DNA of 64,000 nucleotides from Gymnopus androsaceus JB14 (taxonomy: Eukaryota > Basidiomycota > Agaricomycetes > Agaricales > Omphalotaceae), in the NCBI GenBank assembly GCA_009733575.1, contig ML769526.1, positions 68,939-132,938 of the forward strand. The letters run 5' to 3'. Position numbers and translations under genes: made by a program. The notes below the pieces were generated by a model, which was not told where the DNA came from, searched no databases, and saw only the letters and a list, made by a program, of their open reading frames with translations. Positions 45,331 to 58,941 of this stretch are shown here, piece by piece. Position 1 is the first letter of the stretch, and each line of letters begins with the position of its first letter.

Positions 45331-47584
45331 ATGTCGTCCAACGTCCCAATTAACAGCAGCAATATCACTGCGCCGACGCCGCAAAACACGCCTCTATCGC
45401 ATGCGCCTATCGCTGCCGGACTTTCCCGGCCTACAGTGCCGGACATCAACGAAGACAAGGAAGAAGAAGACGACGATGACGAAGGTGGAAAAGACGATAT
45501 GGACGGGGCGCTGCGTGAACACGCTTTAGCGATGGTCCAAGGAAAATTAGCTGGTTTAATCGGTCGGAGCAGTGGCTATATTGATAGTTTACCGGTCGAA
45601 GTCAAGCGAAGTGTCGAGGCACTGAAAGGTGTTCAGGTTCAACAGAATGAAATTCAGAATAGATACAAAAGGGAATGTTTGGAACTTGAGAAAAAGGTAT
45701 TCAACTAATTTTCTTTTCTTCATTCTCTAATCTGACTATCTTCAGTACCTCGCAATCCAAAAACCGCTATACGAGCGTCGGGAAGCCATCGTCAACGGAT
45801 CCGCAGAGCCCACTCCAGAGGAAGTCGAAGCAGGCGAAAAACAATCGTTGAAAGACGATGAAGAATATTCTTCTCTCCCAAAGACATTCCCTCTGGCCCA
45901 GCTCCAATTCCTGAATTCTGGCTCACTGCTCTCCGGAATCATATCGGTCTTGCTGATTTGATTACTGAGCGTGATGAAGGCGCACTTAAACACCTTATCG
46001 ATATTCGGTTGTCGTATTTGACCGATGGAGAGTCACAGTCCCAAACGGAAACCGAAGGGAAACCAGGGTTCAAAATCACCTTTGTCTTTTCACCCAACGA
46101 GTTTTTCGAGAACTCGGTGCTGGACAAGACTTATCTGTATCAGGACGAAGTTGGGTATTCGGGTGATTTCGTTTACTACAAAGCGATTGGAACCGAGATT
46201 AGGTGGAAGGAGGATAAGGATCTGACAAAGGAGTATGAGATTAAGAAGCAGAGAAACAAGAGTAGCTCCTTATCTTTATCGCATGCTCCTCCCCTAACTG
46301 ATTGCTTTCAGACACCAACAGAACCCGTCTAGTCCGCAAAGCCCGTCCCACAGAGTCCTTCTTCAACTTTTTCACTCCCCCGATCCCTCCATCGGACGAA
46401 GACCTCGAGTCAGGAAAGTTTGACGAAGAAGAGCTGGAGGAGATTGAAGACAAGTTCCAGTTAGATTATCAGATAGGGGAGGATTTGAAGGAAAAGGTCC
46501 GTTTTCTGTATCTTCGTATCGATATCCTCTTAACTCATCTTTCCCCTATAGATAATCCCCCGCGCAATTGACTACTTCACTGGCAAAGCCCTCGAATACG
46601 ATGTCCTAGAGGAGGACGATGAGGAGGACGACTATGAGGATATAGATGACGATGACGATGATGAAGACGGTGGAAGGGGGAGGTTTGATGATGTACGTTG
46701 AATTTTCGCCTTTGTTGGTTGCTTGAAGTTGTCGAGGGGTCTCTTTTTTCCTTTGTCATTTGGTCGCTTTGCATTTCGTTTGGTCTCCTTGATGGATCGC
46801 GCGCTCTCAACGTTCTTCCCTCTCGTTATCGGTCTGAGGCACCTTGATTCCTTCGTCTTCCTCGTTGGATGACTTCCTCGGTTTTGGAGATGATTTTGGT
46901 TTTTTTTTTGGTGTTAGGTCCGCGGAGGCAGGCTTCGAAGGGGTTTTGTTGCGTCTTCTCTGTCGTTCATTTCGTCGGAAATTTCTTTCGATGTCGTTTC
47001 TTTTGATATGACCGAGTTGGTTGCTGTGGGCGGGGTCCCTGCATAGCTCCTGTATATGGTGTAAGGTGATTCTCAGAAAGAGTATGGTTGAGCCGTCGCG
47101 GCCTCCCTATCATTGTTGTTGCCGTTGTAAACGATAAGCATAAAGCAAGCAGGAAAGACTTTACTTTCCTGCTTGCTTTATACTTATCATTTACGAGTTC
47201 TTGTTGTGTCCTTGACTTTTCTTCCTTTTTTGTTTGCGATTTGCTTTCCTTCCTGGTTTTTTCGTTCTCGATTCGATTCGTTTATGTGATTCTAATGACT
47301 GACCAACTCTCTTTCCCACCTTCCTTTCATTCCCTCCTTGCCGCCCTTCTTTCACCCTGCTCCCCCGTGCGTTCCTGTATATCTTTCGGTCCTTCCCTGG
47401 CTCTTGCTCGCCCACAATTGCACTTCCAAAAACTCCACTTCCCTTTCTTTCAACAAAACAGGACTCCGAATCGGAAACTGACCTCCCTCCACGTCGCATG
47501 GTCGGTCGTGGTCCACCCAAGGGTAGAGGTGGCGCTCCGGCTACGGCAGGGAATGTGAACCCGGAGGAGTGTAAGCAGCAGTAG
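45331..47584 (+). CDS. NAP1: Nucleosome assembly protein NAP1 (one-base frameshift)
   Basis: NAP1 is a histone H2A-H2B chaperone working in cytoplasm and nucleus. The start ATG at 45,331 gives MSSNVPINSSNITAPTPQNT. Exons: 45,331-45,696, 45,746-46,261, 46,312-46,496, 46,552-46,692, 47,462-47,584. Recognised parts: the dimerisation helix (GVQVQQNEIQNRYKRECLEL), the fold core (IPEFWLTALRNH; EFFENSVLDKTYLYQDEVGY; TEIRWKEDKDLTKEYEIKKQ; TRLVRKARPTESFFNFFTPP) and the acidic tail (DEEDDYEDIDDDDDDEDG). The last exon is a Gly/Arg/Pro-rich tail ending NPEECKQQ. At about 45,880 one base seems missing in CTCCCAAAGAC: adding an A would restore SLPKDIP. Without it the frame is lost. The last intron is unusually long (769 bases) and holds a hairpin. 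Confidence 0.9.
47127..47194. repeat. Hairpin inside the last NAP1 intron
   Basis: A 31-base stem (47,127-47,157 with 47,164-47,194), two mismatches, 6-base loop ACTTTA. The arm includes ATAAAGCAAGCAGGAAAG. It may be a tiny foldback element. Confidence 0.85.
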
Positions 47585-49715
47585 ATCGCTAGTACCTTGG
47601 GCCAAGGGCAAAGGCGTCCCGTGATCGCATAAATGCTCACGCTTTCCGTCGTTCACCGCTCGGTATTGGCCTAACCATGGCGTCCATTTTACTCTTGTTT
47701 CACGCTTCACTTAAAAGAATTCAGTTCACCGTACGATCGCCGAATCATTGGCGTGGTTAGATCGTCGTTCTGGTCGTTGCTTTCTTCCCACTCTCTTTCT
47801 TTTTCCCCTTCCATATCTGCCCCTTTTGTCCTACCTGGTACCTCTTCACCTTTTCATCATCCTCATGAACTTCCTAGTTCCCAATCTCTCTTGGTACTTC
47901 TGTGTTTCAGACTCAACTTTATGCTTGTGTAGAGGGAGGTGATGTCGAAACCGAAGCCGAAGGACGTTCTTGCTTTTTCAATGATAAGTTTCTGTTACTT
48001 GCTCATTGTATTTTCTACGACTCTCTGCCCCCACCCTTACCTTACCCACTTTTTTTGTTTTTTTTTGTTTGTCTACATACAACGTACTCTATCTGCGTAC
48101 CTACATACATAAAACTGTAACACGTTGCTTTTCTCTTTCTCCCTTTTCTCTTGTCCCCGATCTTGCTCACTTTCGCTCTCGCTAGGCAGTCGATTCTCTC
48201 TCTTGCCTCTTGACTCTCTATCTGGATTAAAGGCATTGCGTACGACACGCATCCGCCTGTGGATTTTGAAAGCTTGATGAATTCGATGCAGAACTGCAGG
48301 TTACCGGTACGACCTGCTGCTAGGAATGGCGGAGTCACCTTTTGAGGTGCTTCGGTTCCCGATGAGACTCCAAGAGTCGAGGAACAGTCGCGACTTACGA
48401 TTCGAAGCCGGTACATTACAATACATGTGGGATGGTTCCGTTTAGGCCTGACAACGCGGGCGTCAAGGATGAAACGGTGAGGATCTCTTGGGGTTGGACT
48501 GGGCGATGGATTTTGAGACCCAGGCTAAGAGACGACTAGAGCGCGCGCCATTAAAATTCGGATTGCATCGCGCATAGCAGGGAGCCGGGGAATCCTGTAC
48601 CTCTCCAGACCTTCCCGCAGAGCAGTCGCACGTCGGACTGATGACCCACAGATTCCAGACTAAAATGCACTAGTTGGGCGGGTGCAGTTTGGGAAATTTA
48701 GATTTGTTATTTAACATTATTGCTGTTCTAGAACCTATGCGAATGGAATAGGTCCAAGGAGTAATTCTTTCATACTGCGTATAGGGTCTCAATTCTCGAC
48801 ACTAGGCAATGTTCGCCGTTGTGTTTCCCCGGTAGGGGCCTTGACGTGAGAGGTCAATGTACCTGGCTTTTTGTTCTGTTCTGTACTACCTCGTCTGCTC
48901 GATGGGCTCTCAACGTTTTCCTCTCGCATTCCATTTTCCTTCGCCACGAGCTTACATGCTTTGCTTTTCTTTTCCTTTGCCTACTGAAGATTATCAGTCG
49001 AGCAGGACGACTCAACGGCCTGACTCTGACAAGATTTAATCAGTCCATTACGAGTTCTGTGGAGCATCCTTAGGCTCACAACCACTTTTCTACGATCGCA
49101 CTATTCAACTGAAATAGCTCGGCCAATTGTGTAGATAGCCATACCGAAAAGAAGAGGAAAAGATAGTGTATTATTATTATTGGGCGGGAGCTACGCTCAA
49201 CTCGGGGACGCTCCGCTGTGTGAAATGCCTGATATCTATATCAGATCTATGTAACAGCGAACCTTGCCCGATGTGGTGATGGCCATTGGCTTCTTGGTTC
49301 CGGAATAGTCGTCGATGGGGAAGAAAAAGCCTGTCATGGTAAGTCATGGTACGTTTAGCGAGATCATCGCCTCCGTACGGCGCAATCTGTGTTCTACGTA
49401 ATGGTACAAGAGATCGTATACATCGCGAGTCCAGAATACGATCGTGATTCACTCAAGTTCAACTAAGTATGTATTTACTCTTTTTATCTTAATTAAATCC
49501 ATCATTTTTTCGTGAATTTATCGACGACATAGACATAATACGTAGACATACATATGGCACACATGATTCTATACAGTAAGTATACTTGCTGTATAACTTA
49601 TAAGGTATGGTTACCCAAAAAAAACACCATTCATTCGTTCGTTCAGCCAACCTATCGGAAATCCCATTTGTACATTCATTCATCCACCAGCAATTCGCCC
49701 GAGGATGAGGTCACC
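47585..49715. other. Long gene-free interval
   Basis: It is pyrimidine-rich on the plus strand up to about 48,230 (tracts such as TTTTTTTGTTTTTTTTTG), probably the NAP1 3' region and intergenic DNA. Open frames here (for example 48,042-48,416 minus) show no recognisable domain. No tRNA or rRNA was recognised. Confidence 0.4.
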
Positions 49716-51516
49716 TCAAGCTGGAATAGGAACCTCGGCTTGAGGGGTAAGTCGTACTGCATGTCTGCGAATAGCATTATCAAAGTCGACTGTGGCAGAG
49801 TGTGCGGTAACACGATTGTCCTGAATGAAAACAAAAAAAAAAACCCAGTCAGTCGAGCTTAATCAAAGTTTGGCTTTTGCTCCTAGGATTAATCGGAGCT
49901 CGTGGAATGAAACATAGAAGAAGATGGTTGTCGTCAAAAACGAAAGGTAACGACACCAGGATATGAAATGGCAACTGCAAGGAACCTGGCAGAGTACGAC
50001 ATAGGAGAAGATGAAGTGTGTTGTCGAAAAAAAAAATAAAGATGTAACAATACAAAGCTTAAAAAAAAAGTACTACAAAGAAAGGCAAGTCCAAGGATTC
50101 GGACGGACTTACCCATACTACCACTGTTCCAGGCGCATAAGTGGCTCTAATATGGAAATCCGCACCCTTAGAGATGTGGTCGAAGAGAAAGTTTAATAGG
50201 CATTCGGATTCCTCTGTTTTGAACCCCACGATGCGACGCGTAAAGCCCTGGTTCACATAGAGTGCCTTTTCGCCTGTTACTGGATGTTGCCTAACTAGAG
50301 GGTGCTACAGGTGGACAATTTTCTTTTAGCTTTCCGTTTAATACATGTGGAAAAGGGCTCGCCTCGGTTTCCACGGGTTCCCTTCGTACGGGATGGCCTC
50401 TCTTTTGTGAGAATTCAGCTTGTTTCACCGCCGAATGAACAGCGACAAGGCCCTCGAGACGTTTCTGGAATTCGGGCGACAAGCGCTTATACGCTTCCAC
50501 CTGAGACAGGAACAATGTGTCCCCTCCGACACCGGGCTAAGAAAAAAAGGAAAAGGTAGTCAGGCAGAGGAAGAATACGCGGAGATGAATCCTCTCTGAA
50601 ATATTAACCACGTACCTGGTCCAGTATGAAGAAGAATGTAGTCCCAGGTGGCTGTTTTTCGTACGACTAGGAAAAATACGACATATAGTGTAAGTTCGAA
50701 ATGAAATGCCAAATCGCGTTCTCCAACAAAGAAACTCACCACATCCGAATGCCACTGTATGCCGCTAGCTCGCTCTCGCCCGCGGTATTCTTTGAACAGG
50801 TCGTGTTCGGGGTCGCGATAGACTAACACGAGAATATAAGTTTCGAAAAAGAAAGAAAACAACTGTCAACCGCTATAGTAGGGCTGTCATCCTTACCGAC
50901 ATGGAATTCAGGATAACCCTTGACATTGCCGGAGGTCGGGTGCCTCTGAATGGGTCCAAAGTGCCTATGTACCCCGAGGAAGGTTAAAACCAAATGCCAA
51001 AGTTGCAGCAACAAGCTTTAGTAAGTACCTCGCTATTTCGATCTGTCGTTCGGGCCCAAGGTCCTTGAAGTCTTGGTCTCTAAAAACCAGGACTTTACGC
51101 TCGGCAGCAAAGAGCGCAAGTTCATCGAGGCCTTCTTTACTCAATTGAGATATCTGGACACCAGTAATTTCCGTGCCGAGGTAGGTGCTTATGTCCCGTG
51201 TAATCGCATTCGGGGTCAAAAGATTAGGTTTAGCGGGATCAGCTCGCGCTCCCACATCGGTGTGCTCTGGGAGAGGCGGTGGATAGTATCAGTCATCGGT
51301 ATGAAGGACAGAATGGACCCACCGAAAAGTTGAGTGGGGGGAAATTTCTCATCAACGTCATAGTATGGATAGTAGAATGGGTATGATAACCCGGATGGCT
51401 ATGGGATATGAGATGTAGCACACTAACGAAGTTGGGAAGTATACCTTTGGTTTCACGTCAGCCTTAGTCGGAGCCGCTGATTCTTCGGTCTTGAGGTCTG
51501 CAACAGAGGGAGCCAT
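49716..51516 (-). CDS. TauD/TfdA-family 2-oxoglutarate dioxygenase (sulfonate or related)
   Basis: The start at 51,516 reads MAPSVADLKTEESAAPTKAD. Successive short exons give FPPTQLF, ARADPAKPNLLTPNAITRDI, ERKVLVFRDQDFKDLGPERQ, FGPIQRHPTSGNVKGYPEFH and ERASGIQWHSDV (the HxD iron ligands). Then follow PPGTTFFILDQ, GVGGDTLFLSQVEAYKRLSP and GEKALYVNQGFTRRIVGFKT. The distal His is in WDNRVTAHSATVD and the 2-oxoglutarate-binding Arg in RRHAVRLTPQAEVP. The end is at 49,716. Fungal relatives release sulfite from taurine or other sulfonates under sulfur limitation. The exact substrate cannot be read. The catalytic set is complete. One intron (about 49,820-50,112) is much longer than the rest and A-rich. 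Confidence 0.88.
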
Positions 51517-51874
51517 GATTTGCAGACTACATCAACTTGAGCCAGGTTAAAAGCTTTAGATTGGGAGACATCATAAGCATGCCATATGTGCGAGACAGAG
51601 CGCAATAGCTGAAAGCATTGAGATTAGTTAGTTATTCACAGGAAAAAAGATCATATGCCCATTCAAAGATACTGGGTGAGATTCCTATAGGACCATGACG
51701 GACTCGCTCCATGAAATGGCGCAAGATGAGTATATCTCTGGCTCTTCTACACAATCGGCCGATACAAGGACAGCACGAAGCCGATACAAGGACAGTATGA
51801 AGCAAGTATTCCACTGTAAAGTTTTAATCTAAACACCGAAGGAGAAAGCAGATTAATGGGAAAAGATCATTCTA

Positions 51875-53095
51875 TTATTCTGTTTTTCGAATGAGTCGCG
51901 ATTCCTCGTCAACAAGCGCTACTACGGGAGCCACAACGCCCACAGAAACTAATGGTGTAAGCATTAATGATACAATGCCACGCCTGGTTGACGTTTGATT
52001 GGTCAAGATGGACCACAACACAAACGAAGCGCTCGTCCAGATCACATCCCAGCCAATGGACGACTGAGCGGGATGAGAGAAAAGAGTGCTCCAGAGGACG
52101 GCAGCCACGGGTTGGTCAGAGGAGAAAAAGACAATCAAAGAGCTCGATACATGTATGCAAACTGAAATAAAAAGGACCTGAGTATGAAGTAGTCTGACAT
52201 TCATCGAGAAGTCTTTGAATGCATCCAGATAGGGACCACATAGTAGCGGTACCATCGCGAGTGTGTGCATAAGGAGCAAATTTGGGAGGAAAGTGTGTTC
52301 ACTAGTCAATGGTGTACACGCGACTGCAAGCAGAGATAGCAATACACTGCACGAGACCACCGGATGGAAAGCCACTTGCTTTACTGGGCGCGCCGCGGAG
52401 AGAGATATAGCCACGTAGAAGAGATTCGAAGCCACAGAAATTGCGACGAGCTGTCCTAGAAACATGTATGCCCAAACGTGTCGGATATTCCGGCGGTTAC
52501 CTAAAAGGAGTTCAGCGCAAACACAATTCATTAATGAACTGCAGCACCTTCGACAAAGATAAAGATGGTCCATGAGCCTACAGTGTAAGAGCAAAGCTGA
52601 CATGAAAAGTTAGGGATAGGTACAAAGCGAAGGCAGTTTGACAAACCTGCTGGCTCCACCACCAATTAGATGCCCCGTAGCATACTGTACGCCATGCCTG
52701 CTCAAAAAGCGCCGTTCCTACGAGCCAGTTGCCCAAGCGTTCTATGAATGAACCATCGTAGGCTCCAACTTTTGATTCGTAATCGCGGAAACTCCACTAC
52801 TGGAGTTCTTCAGCTATAGATAAGAAGAGACCAGAGATGACACACCTCCATGAATCTAAACATATCTGAATGAATTCAATCAAGTGTGTTTGCGGGATCG
52901 TTCAAGCCACTTACAGTACCAGGTGTGCGCAAACGATACAACGGCAAGAAAAGCAAACAGGGTGGCTCGTTTCCGAGAAAAAGAATCTCTATGTAAGCCA
53001 TATTTTTGGAGCAACTCGTTGAGTACAATCCCGAAGAGAGTAATGATAATGAGAAAGTAAGAAGCGAAGATGATTAGTGCAACAGCGCTATCCAT
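51875..53095 (-). CDS. Multi-pass membrane protein, conserved fungal family of unknown function
   Basis: The start is chosen at 53,095, immediately before a membrane segment (MDSAVALIIFASYFLIIITL). Exons then give FLAVVSFAHTWY, YMFRFMEWSFRDYESKVG, NWLVGTALFEQAWRTVCYG, SNWWWSQQLCSYTVGSWTIF, NIRHVWAYMFLGQLVAISVA, HPVVSCSVLLSLLAVACTPL and HPAQSSIGWDVIWTSASFVL, ending at 51,875. About eight hydrophobic helices are visible. The FEQAW, NWWWS, HxWAYM and QSSIGWD motifs are those of an uncharacterised membrane family I remember from Agaricomycetes. No enzyme motif is evident. The gene appears intact. Confidence 0.75.
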
Positions 53096-54582
53096 GACAG
53101 AGGGAGAATGGAGAAAGCGCAAACGCCTAGACCGGGTGATTTGATACCACGTGGTCGCAGTATTGTGGCGCACATCCTCATAGTAACCGCCCAATACGCC
53201 AGTTCACAGAAAAACATCCTCGAGGCTGATGAACTCCCGTACAATAATTCAGCTCGGGATCCATTGACCATTTAGTACTGGATTTTGTGGAACAGACGCG
53301 GCAAATTTTTTCCCTTTCTGCGACTGCATCTTCGGCGAGTTATCCTTCTCACATCGGTCACCCGATTCAGGGTTTCAAAGGAATCGAGCTGAGAAAACAT
53401 CTGCTAGCACATACAAAGATCACGGAGCCACCAAAAAGACATTTTCGTTGGCATCTTCGCAACGATCTAGGTGAACTGAGGGGAGATTTATTGTTCATTA
53501 GCAGACTTGATGTATCCTCGCTGACGTGACTTCTCACAGATATGCGTAAGGAGACGAGACCATTTTAACATCGTCAGAGTCGTGCATAGGATCTTGTTAC
53601 CCGCATTTTTACCTGGCTCTGGGTTAAGTAGCTAGGGGACCATGGGTTTGTGTCTAATACGTGATGGTGAAACTGCACCTTCAAGATGTTGAAATATCAT
53701 CCGACGACAAGCCAACCATTGGCAAGTACTGCTTTGAACTTGTCTATCTGTCTGTAAGGACTCGGGAAGGGTGGGTCAGGTGGGACTCCGGACTCTAGTG
53801 CTTAATGCGCTGCGCTTATGATACTTCATCGGGATGTTCATCGTTCATCATCAATGATATCCACTGTTTTTTCCTAACGAGACCCGTTATTATCGACTGT
53901 TGTCTGTGGGCGAGGGCGATGTTCATCGTACCGCCCAAAAAAGACCAATCTTTTGGCCGAGTTATACCTGGATCATCTCAAAAGCTGTCGAATGATGCAA
54001 GCTACTTCATTTATTCAGACGAACAGCCATCGAATTCGGAGAAACAAGTGCCTCAGGCTCTTTCAAATCATTACGGGTATTTTCAATGACCCTGCAAGCA
54101 CAGGCTGCAACACCCAAACAAGTTCAGCACCAATTTTCGGGTCTGTCTTATATCCGTGCTGTTTCCCGCCCTATAGAGCAGTCTGGATGGCGCGGAAAGA
54201 CATGAGGATATTTGGGATGCACATCTTGTTATCCAGAGCAAAGCAACGCACCATCTTTGCTTTGGGGTGGATCTGACCTGATATTTTACCTTTCATCTTG
54301 AGCCTCTTGAGACCATCTGCGCTCTGCAATGTTGTGATCGGTGCTATCTCTCAATTTGGGCTCATATAACATGATACTTGTGGGAGAAACTATTATAGGC
54401 TCCCGTAATGTACCAACACTGCCTAATTAATGACATACTACGAGGAACCGGACTTAACATTCGATTATCGTGACTCGCCACTATCATCGCCACTCCTGAC
54501 AATTTCCCGATGAAAAGGTACGCGAATATAGATGTTTTGAGGTAGAAATTCTTTGAGACTATTTCGAGTGCATGCTAGTAGC
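53096..54582. other. No gene recognised
   Basis: Plus-strand open frames at 53,287-53,529, 53,805-54,089 and 53,953-54,276 overlap in different frames without a recognisable motif. I see no supported gene. Confidence 0.4.
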
Positions 54583-55474
<892 letters not shown>

Positions 55475-55647
55475 CTATGAATCCATGAATCCATGGTATT
55501 AGAAATTATCATTGATGTACTGGTACGTAAAAATGCGAATATTAGTGGGGCTTATTACTGGAATGTCCTAAGATAAGTAACAAATCGTTCTCTATAGTAG
55601 CATCCGGTATTGAATGAAGTTCATTACCATTCCTCCGGCATTGGAAG

Positions 55648-56484
55648 TCACTCTCTGTAGGTGGAGTGGTGGAACCAGCCCAACCTATTGTACATCTCCC
55701 GAGCGACAGGCTGAAAGTTGGTCGTTTCCAGTTGTAAAAGGGAGACTTTATTCTCTTTGGCGTAAGAGATCACCGTCCGCGTCAGCATTGTTCCTATTCC
55801 GCGTTTCCGGTGTGCTGGTAAGACGAAAAGACGTCTGAGTTCACCAATCATAAGTCCGTCACTCTTGGACGAACAATCTACAATATCATCAACTGATATC
55901 AGTTTATCTGCAGCTACACTGAGTAGACAAAGAAAGATGGCTTACCAAGCGCTACACATCCCACAACTTCATATCCACTTTCCGACGTCGCAGAGGGGAC
56001 CTCGGCAACCCAGAAACACCTTATTGGATGTTCATCTTTCTTATGATCCAGCCGATAATAATGCGTAATGTCGGCCATATCACCACGTAGGCCATCTCGA
56101 TAATAGCCCAAAAATGTCGTTCGAATCCGGTAGTAAACAGACAGTATGAAAGCTGCAGGACTAGAAGACCAACGATAAGGCCAAGTAGTCGAATGTCTCG
56201 CTGAGAGGAGAATAGTACTATTCCCACTGCGGAAATCAACGAAACGTAGGCAACATAAATCGGGGTCCAATGTAGGAGAGCTCGTGTAATGGCAAAGTGT
56301 CCCGCTGAGTCAACTAAGGAGGGGAGGAACGTCAGCATTATAGGTAGAGAATGACAGTGATAATCTTGCCTCCGTTTACTAGGCCAGTGTAGTATACGCT
56401 GAGGACCTGCGGAGCGTCGCCGGGGCAGAAAGGGCGTACTAGGATGGTATCTTCTGAGACTGGGAGGTTCTTCTCGATATCCAT
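55648..56484 (-). CDS. Membrane-anchored GNAT acetyltransferase (NAT8-like layout)
   Basis: The start at 56,484 reads MDIEKNLPVSEDTILVRPFC, then PGDAPQVLSVYYTGLVNGG and an intron. Next are two hydrophobic segments (YVAYVSLISAVGIVLFS; LLGLIVGLLVLQLSYCLFTT), then YRDGLRGDMADITHYYRL, CFWVAEVPSATSESGYEVVG, a short intron, and IGELRRLFVLPAHRKRGIGT (the acetyl-CoA loop RKRGIG), LLQLETTNFQPVAREMYNRL. An N-terminal GNAT strand, a transmembrane hairpin and then the catalytic core resemble NAT8-type enzymes at endomembranes. The substrate is unknown. The gene looks intact. Confidence 0.8.
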
Positions 56485-58574
56485 GATAGAGAGGGATTCG
56501 GGACGCGTTCTTAGCTATGTCTGTTGGACTCTGCCCCAGTTATAAGGCTTGTCCTAGTTAGGATACGTACTACGTTTTCAGGATAACCTCCGTAGCGTCC
56601 GGATAGCCCGGAATCGGGAACCTGAGGTACATCGTTGCCATCATACCATCTTGCTGAGGCTGAGGCTAATATTATAGTTGGCGAATATCTGAATTCAGTG
56701 CTGTGACGCTGTCAAACATAAACGCGTCTACTAATGGGAAGAAGAAGAAGAAGAAGTGTGTCATCCATCATCTGCACATCTATCTCCGATATCAATATAC
56801 TCCCAATATAGGGTTACCGAATAGACCTGGCCAGAGCCACGTCGAGATTACATTCATTTTTCCAACCTTTGGTTCCTTTTCTCTGAAATGGCTATCTATT
56901 TCTGACCAATCATATCCTTGACATAATTCCCTGTCTCATTGTAGAGTCGTTCACAATCTAAACTCGGAAAATGCCATTAAACTCGGGATTTCTGTGGGTT
57001 TCCTCCATATCTTTAGATTTAGCGCACCTATACACTTCTACTAGAACTTGGCTCTTCTCGCTCAGATAAAGACATTCAAATGTCCGATCTTCAACCGCCC
57101 CAGCGGAATCAATCGTCGAATGCGAATTAGTCGACGTCCTGAAAACCATGGTGTAGAGTATGCTTTTTCTAATTACAACTTCCATCCGATATTCCATCCG
57201 ATTCTTATCTTGCGCACGGCCTTCTCATTTTCTAGTCTTCTTAACACTGTTACGAAGAAGGATGTCTAGTGACAGTATGAAAAGGCAGACCAAAACTGGT
57301 CGCTGGTGCATGTGCCAACGCTCAACTGGCTCAAAGTCAAGACGAAAGTCATTAATGTTGTTTAATTGATTCAGAAAGTTTATTGTGCGAGTCAGTTTAA
57401 TCATAGAGAATACATAATGTGAGTACAATCTTGGCTCATCTTGGTATCGATGTTTTATTCTGCAGCTTACGAAAATTTTGCTCATTTCATATACTCGATG
57501 TCCCGATTACAAGGCCATTTCATTACAGTTTACTTAGCTCGCCCTAGAATCGATATCTGAGTGTCATTTGGAAGGGGAAACACAGTGAGCTCATTCATTA
57601 CAACCAATGCGCATAACGTTTTACCATTATCTTCCTAGTTGTACATCACTCTAAAGAAATCAAATTCTTGTGAAGCTCTAGATGTTCTATTCTGACGAAG
57701 GAACCTCCAAATCGTTTCCGGCAACTTTCCCTTGTTACTTTCCTTGTTAGCATACTATGTAAAATATGACTGTTTGACTTGACTGGTGCGTCCACGGGCA
57801 AGAGATTAGCCTAGCAGATCTTTTTTACTGTTTGTGCTTGGCTGCCGACCAACTAACCTCCCAGTTTATACTCTACCTTTGGGACTAGGAACAGTAACCG
57901 AACGACAAAATTCTACATAACCCCGACGTACGGCGAGTCTATTAAGCGTTTCTGCATCGAACAGTGCTTGCGGGACAAAATGGACGCCCGGCTCTTCACG
58001 CCAATCCAATCCGCTTGTACGTTTCGAAGTTCCCATGCTATTCTAGATCTCCATCTAGGCTAATCCCAATTTCGTTTGGTACGCTACCAAATGTTGTCTT
58101 TGAATCTACCCCCGATGATATTCTTTCCGGAAGCTACATACCGCTCTGTACGCAGCTCCAAAAACGACTCTAGAGAAGAAAGCCGTTTCTATTCGTTCGA
58201 CACACATAATATTCACCCGTTAGTTGGCATCCGTGTCCCCGTTAACCGAACACCGAGATCGCCTCACTTATCACCATCATCAATTGCCATCCATCAATGC
58301 TTCCGACTCGGAGGAAGCAGCTAAATGGACGCAGAGTTCCAATAATACGCGAATCGGCCTTTTGGTGAAGGTCCAGGTGAGGTGGAGATACAAAATTCGA
58401 TTATTTCTGCATGCTCATAACGAATTCTAAGGCACTATGCAAGGAGTTCTAGTAGGTACAAAATGGAGTGGCGATTGTACCGTGATGCGGAGTGTGAAAT
58501 GAGATTCTAATCTTTTCCGCTACCCCATTGCTGTTTCGCACTAAGATCTGGATGACGGTGGTACAAGCTCCAGT
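56485..58574. other. No recognised gene
   Basis: It contains a short AAG repeat (56,741-56,755). Open frames such as 57,225-57,485 (minus) and 58,076-58,324 (plus) show no recognisable motif. It may hold decayed genes but none can be supported. Confidence 0.4.
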
Positions 58575-58941
58575 ATGTATGATGCTCAAGCTGCTGTCAC
58601 GGATCTGGGCTCGATGAGTGCCGGAGGGTCAAGAAAGCGAAGAGATATTCCAGCCATATCTCACATGGCTCGCTATATGCATCTGACGATTTTTGACCAT
58701 AACTGTACCCCCGCAGGAAGTGACAGATGCTCAGAGATGGGCGGAAAGTGGGAATGGATTTTAATAGCTCCGTTTGTTGATCCAGAGGTAAGGACATTGT
58801 TCCGTTCAACATTTAACTGTCTCGGAGTGATAAACAGAACGAGATTTCCCTTCATTGTGAGCCTGTGGACATACTGCATGCTTACTACATGATATTTCTG
58901 TGGTAATCTAGGATGAAGCGCTGGAGAACTGTGTTCCATGA
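58575..58941 (+). CDS. Possible small hypothetical gene
   Basis: The frame from ATG 58,575 (MYDAQAAVTDLGSMSAGGSR) runs to a GTAAGG donor at 58,788. Its intron, ending TCTAG at 58,911, leads in phase 0 to DEALENCVP and a stop. The join FVDPE|DEALEN is smooth and the intron is plausible, but no family is recognised and upstream coding is unclear. It could be the 3' part of a degraded gene. Confidence 0.3.

Noticed and set aside
47585..49715. tRNA or snRNA gene in the long gap after NAP1
   Set aside because: I looked for tRNA B-box-like GGTTCGA motifs and found none with a fitting A-box and acceptor stem.
53287..54276. Overlapping plus-strand open frames as a gene
   Set aside because: The frames disagree, no domain is visible, and no consistent splice sites join them.
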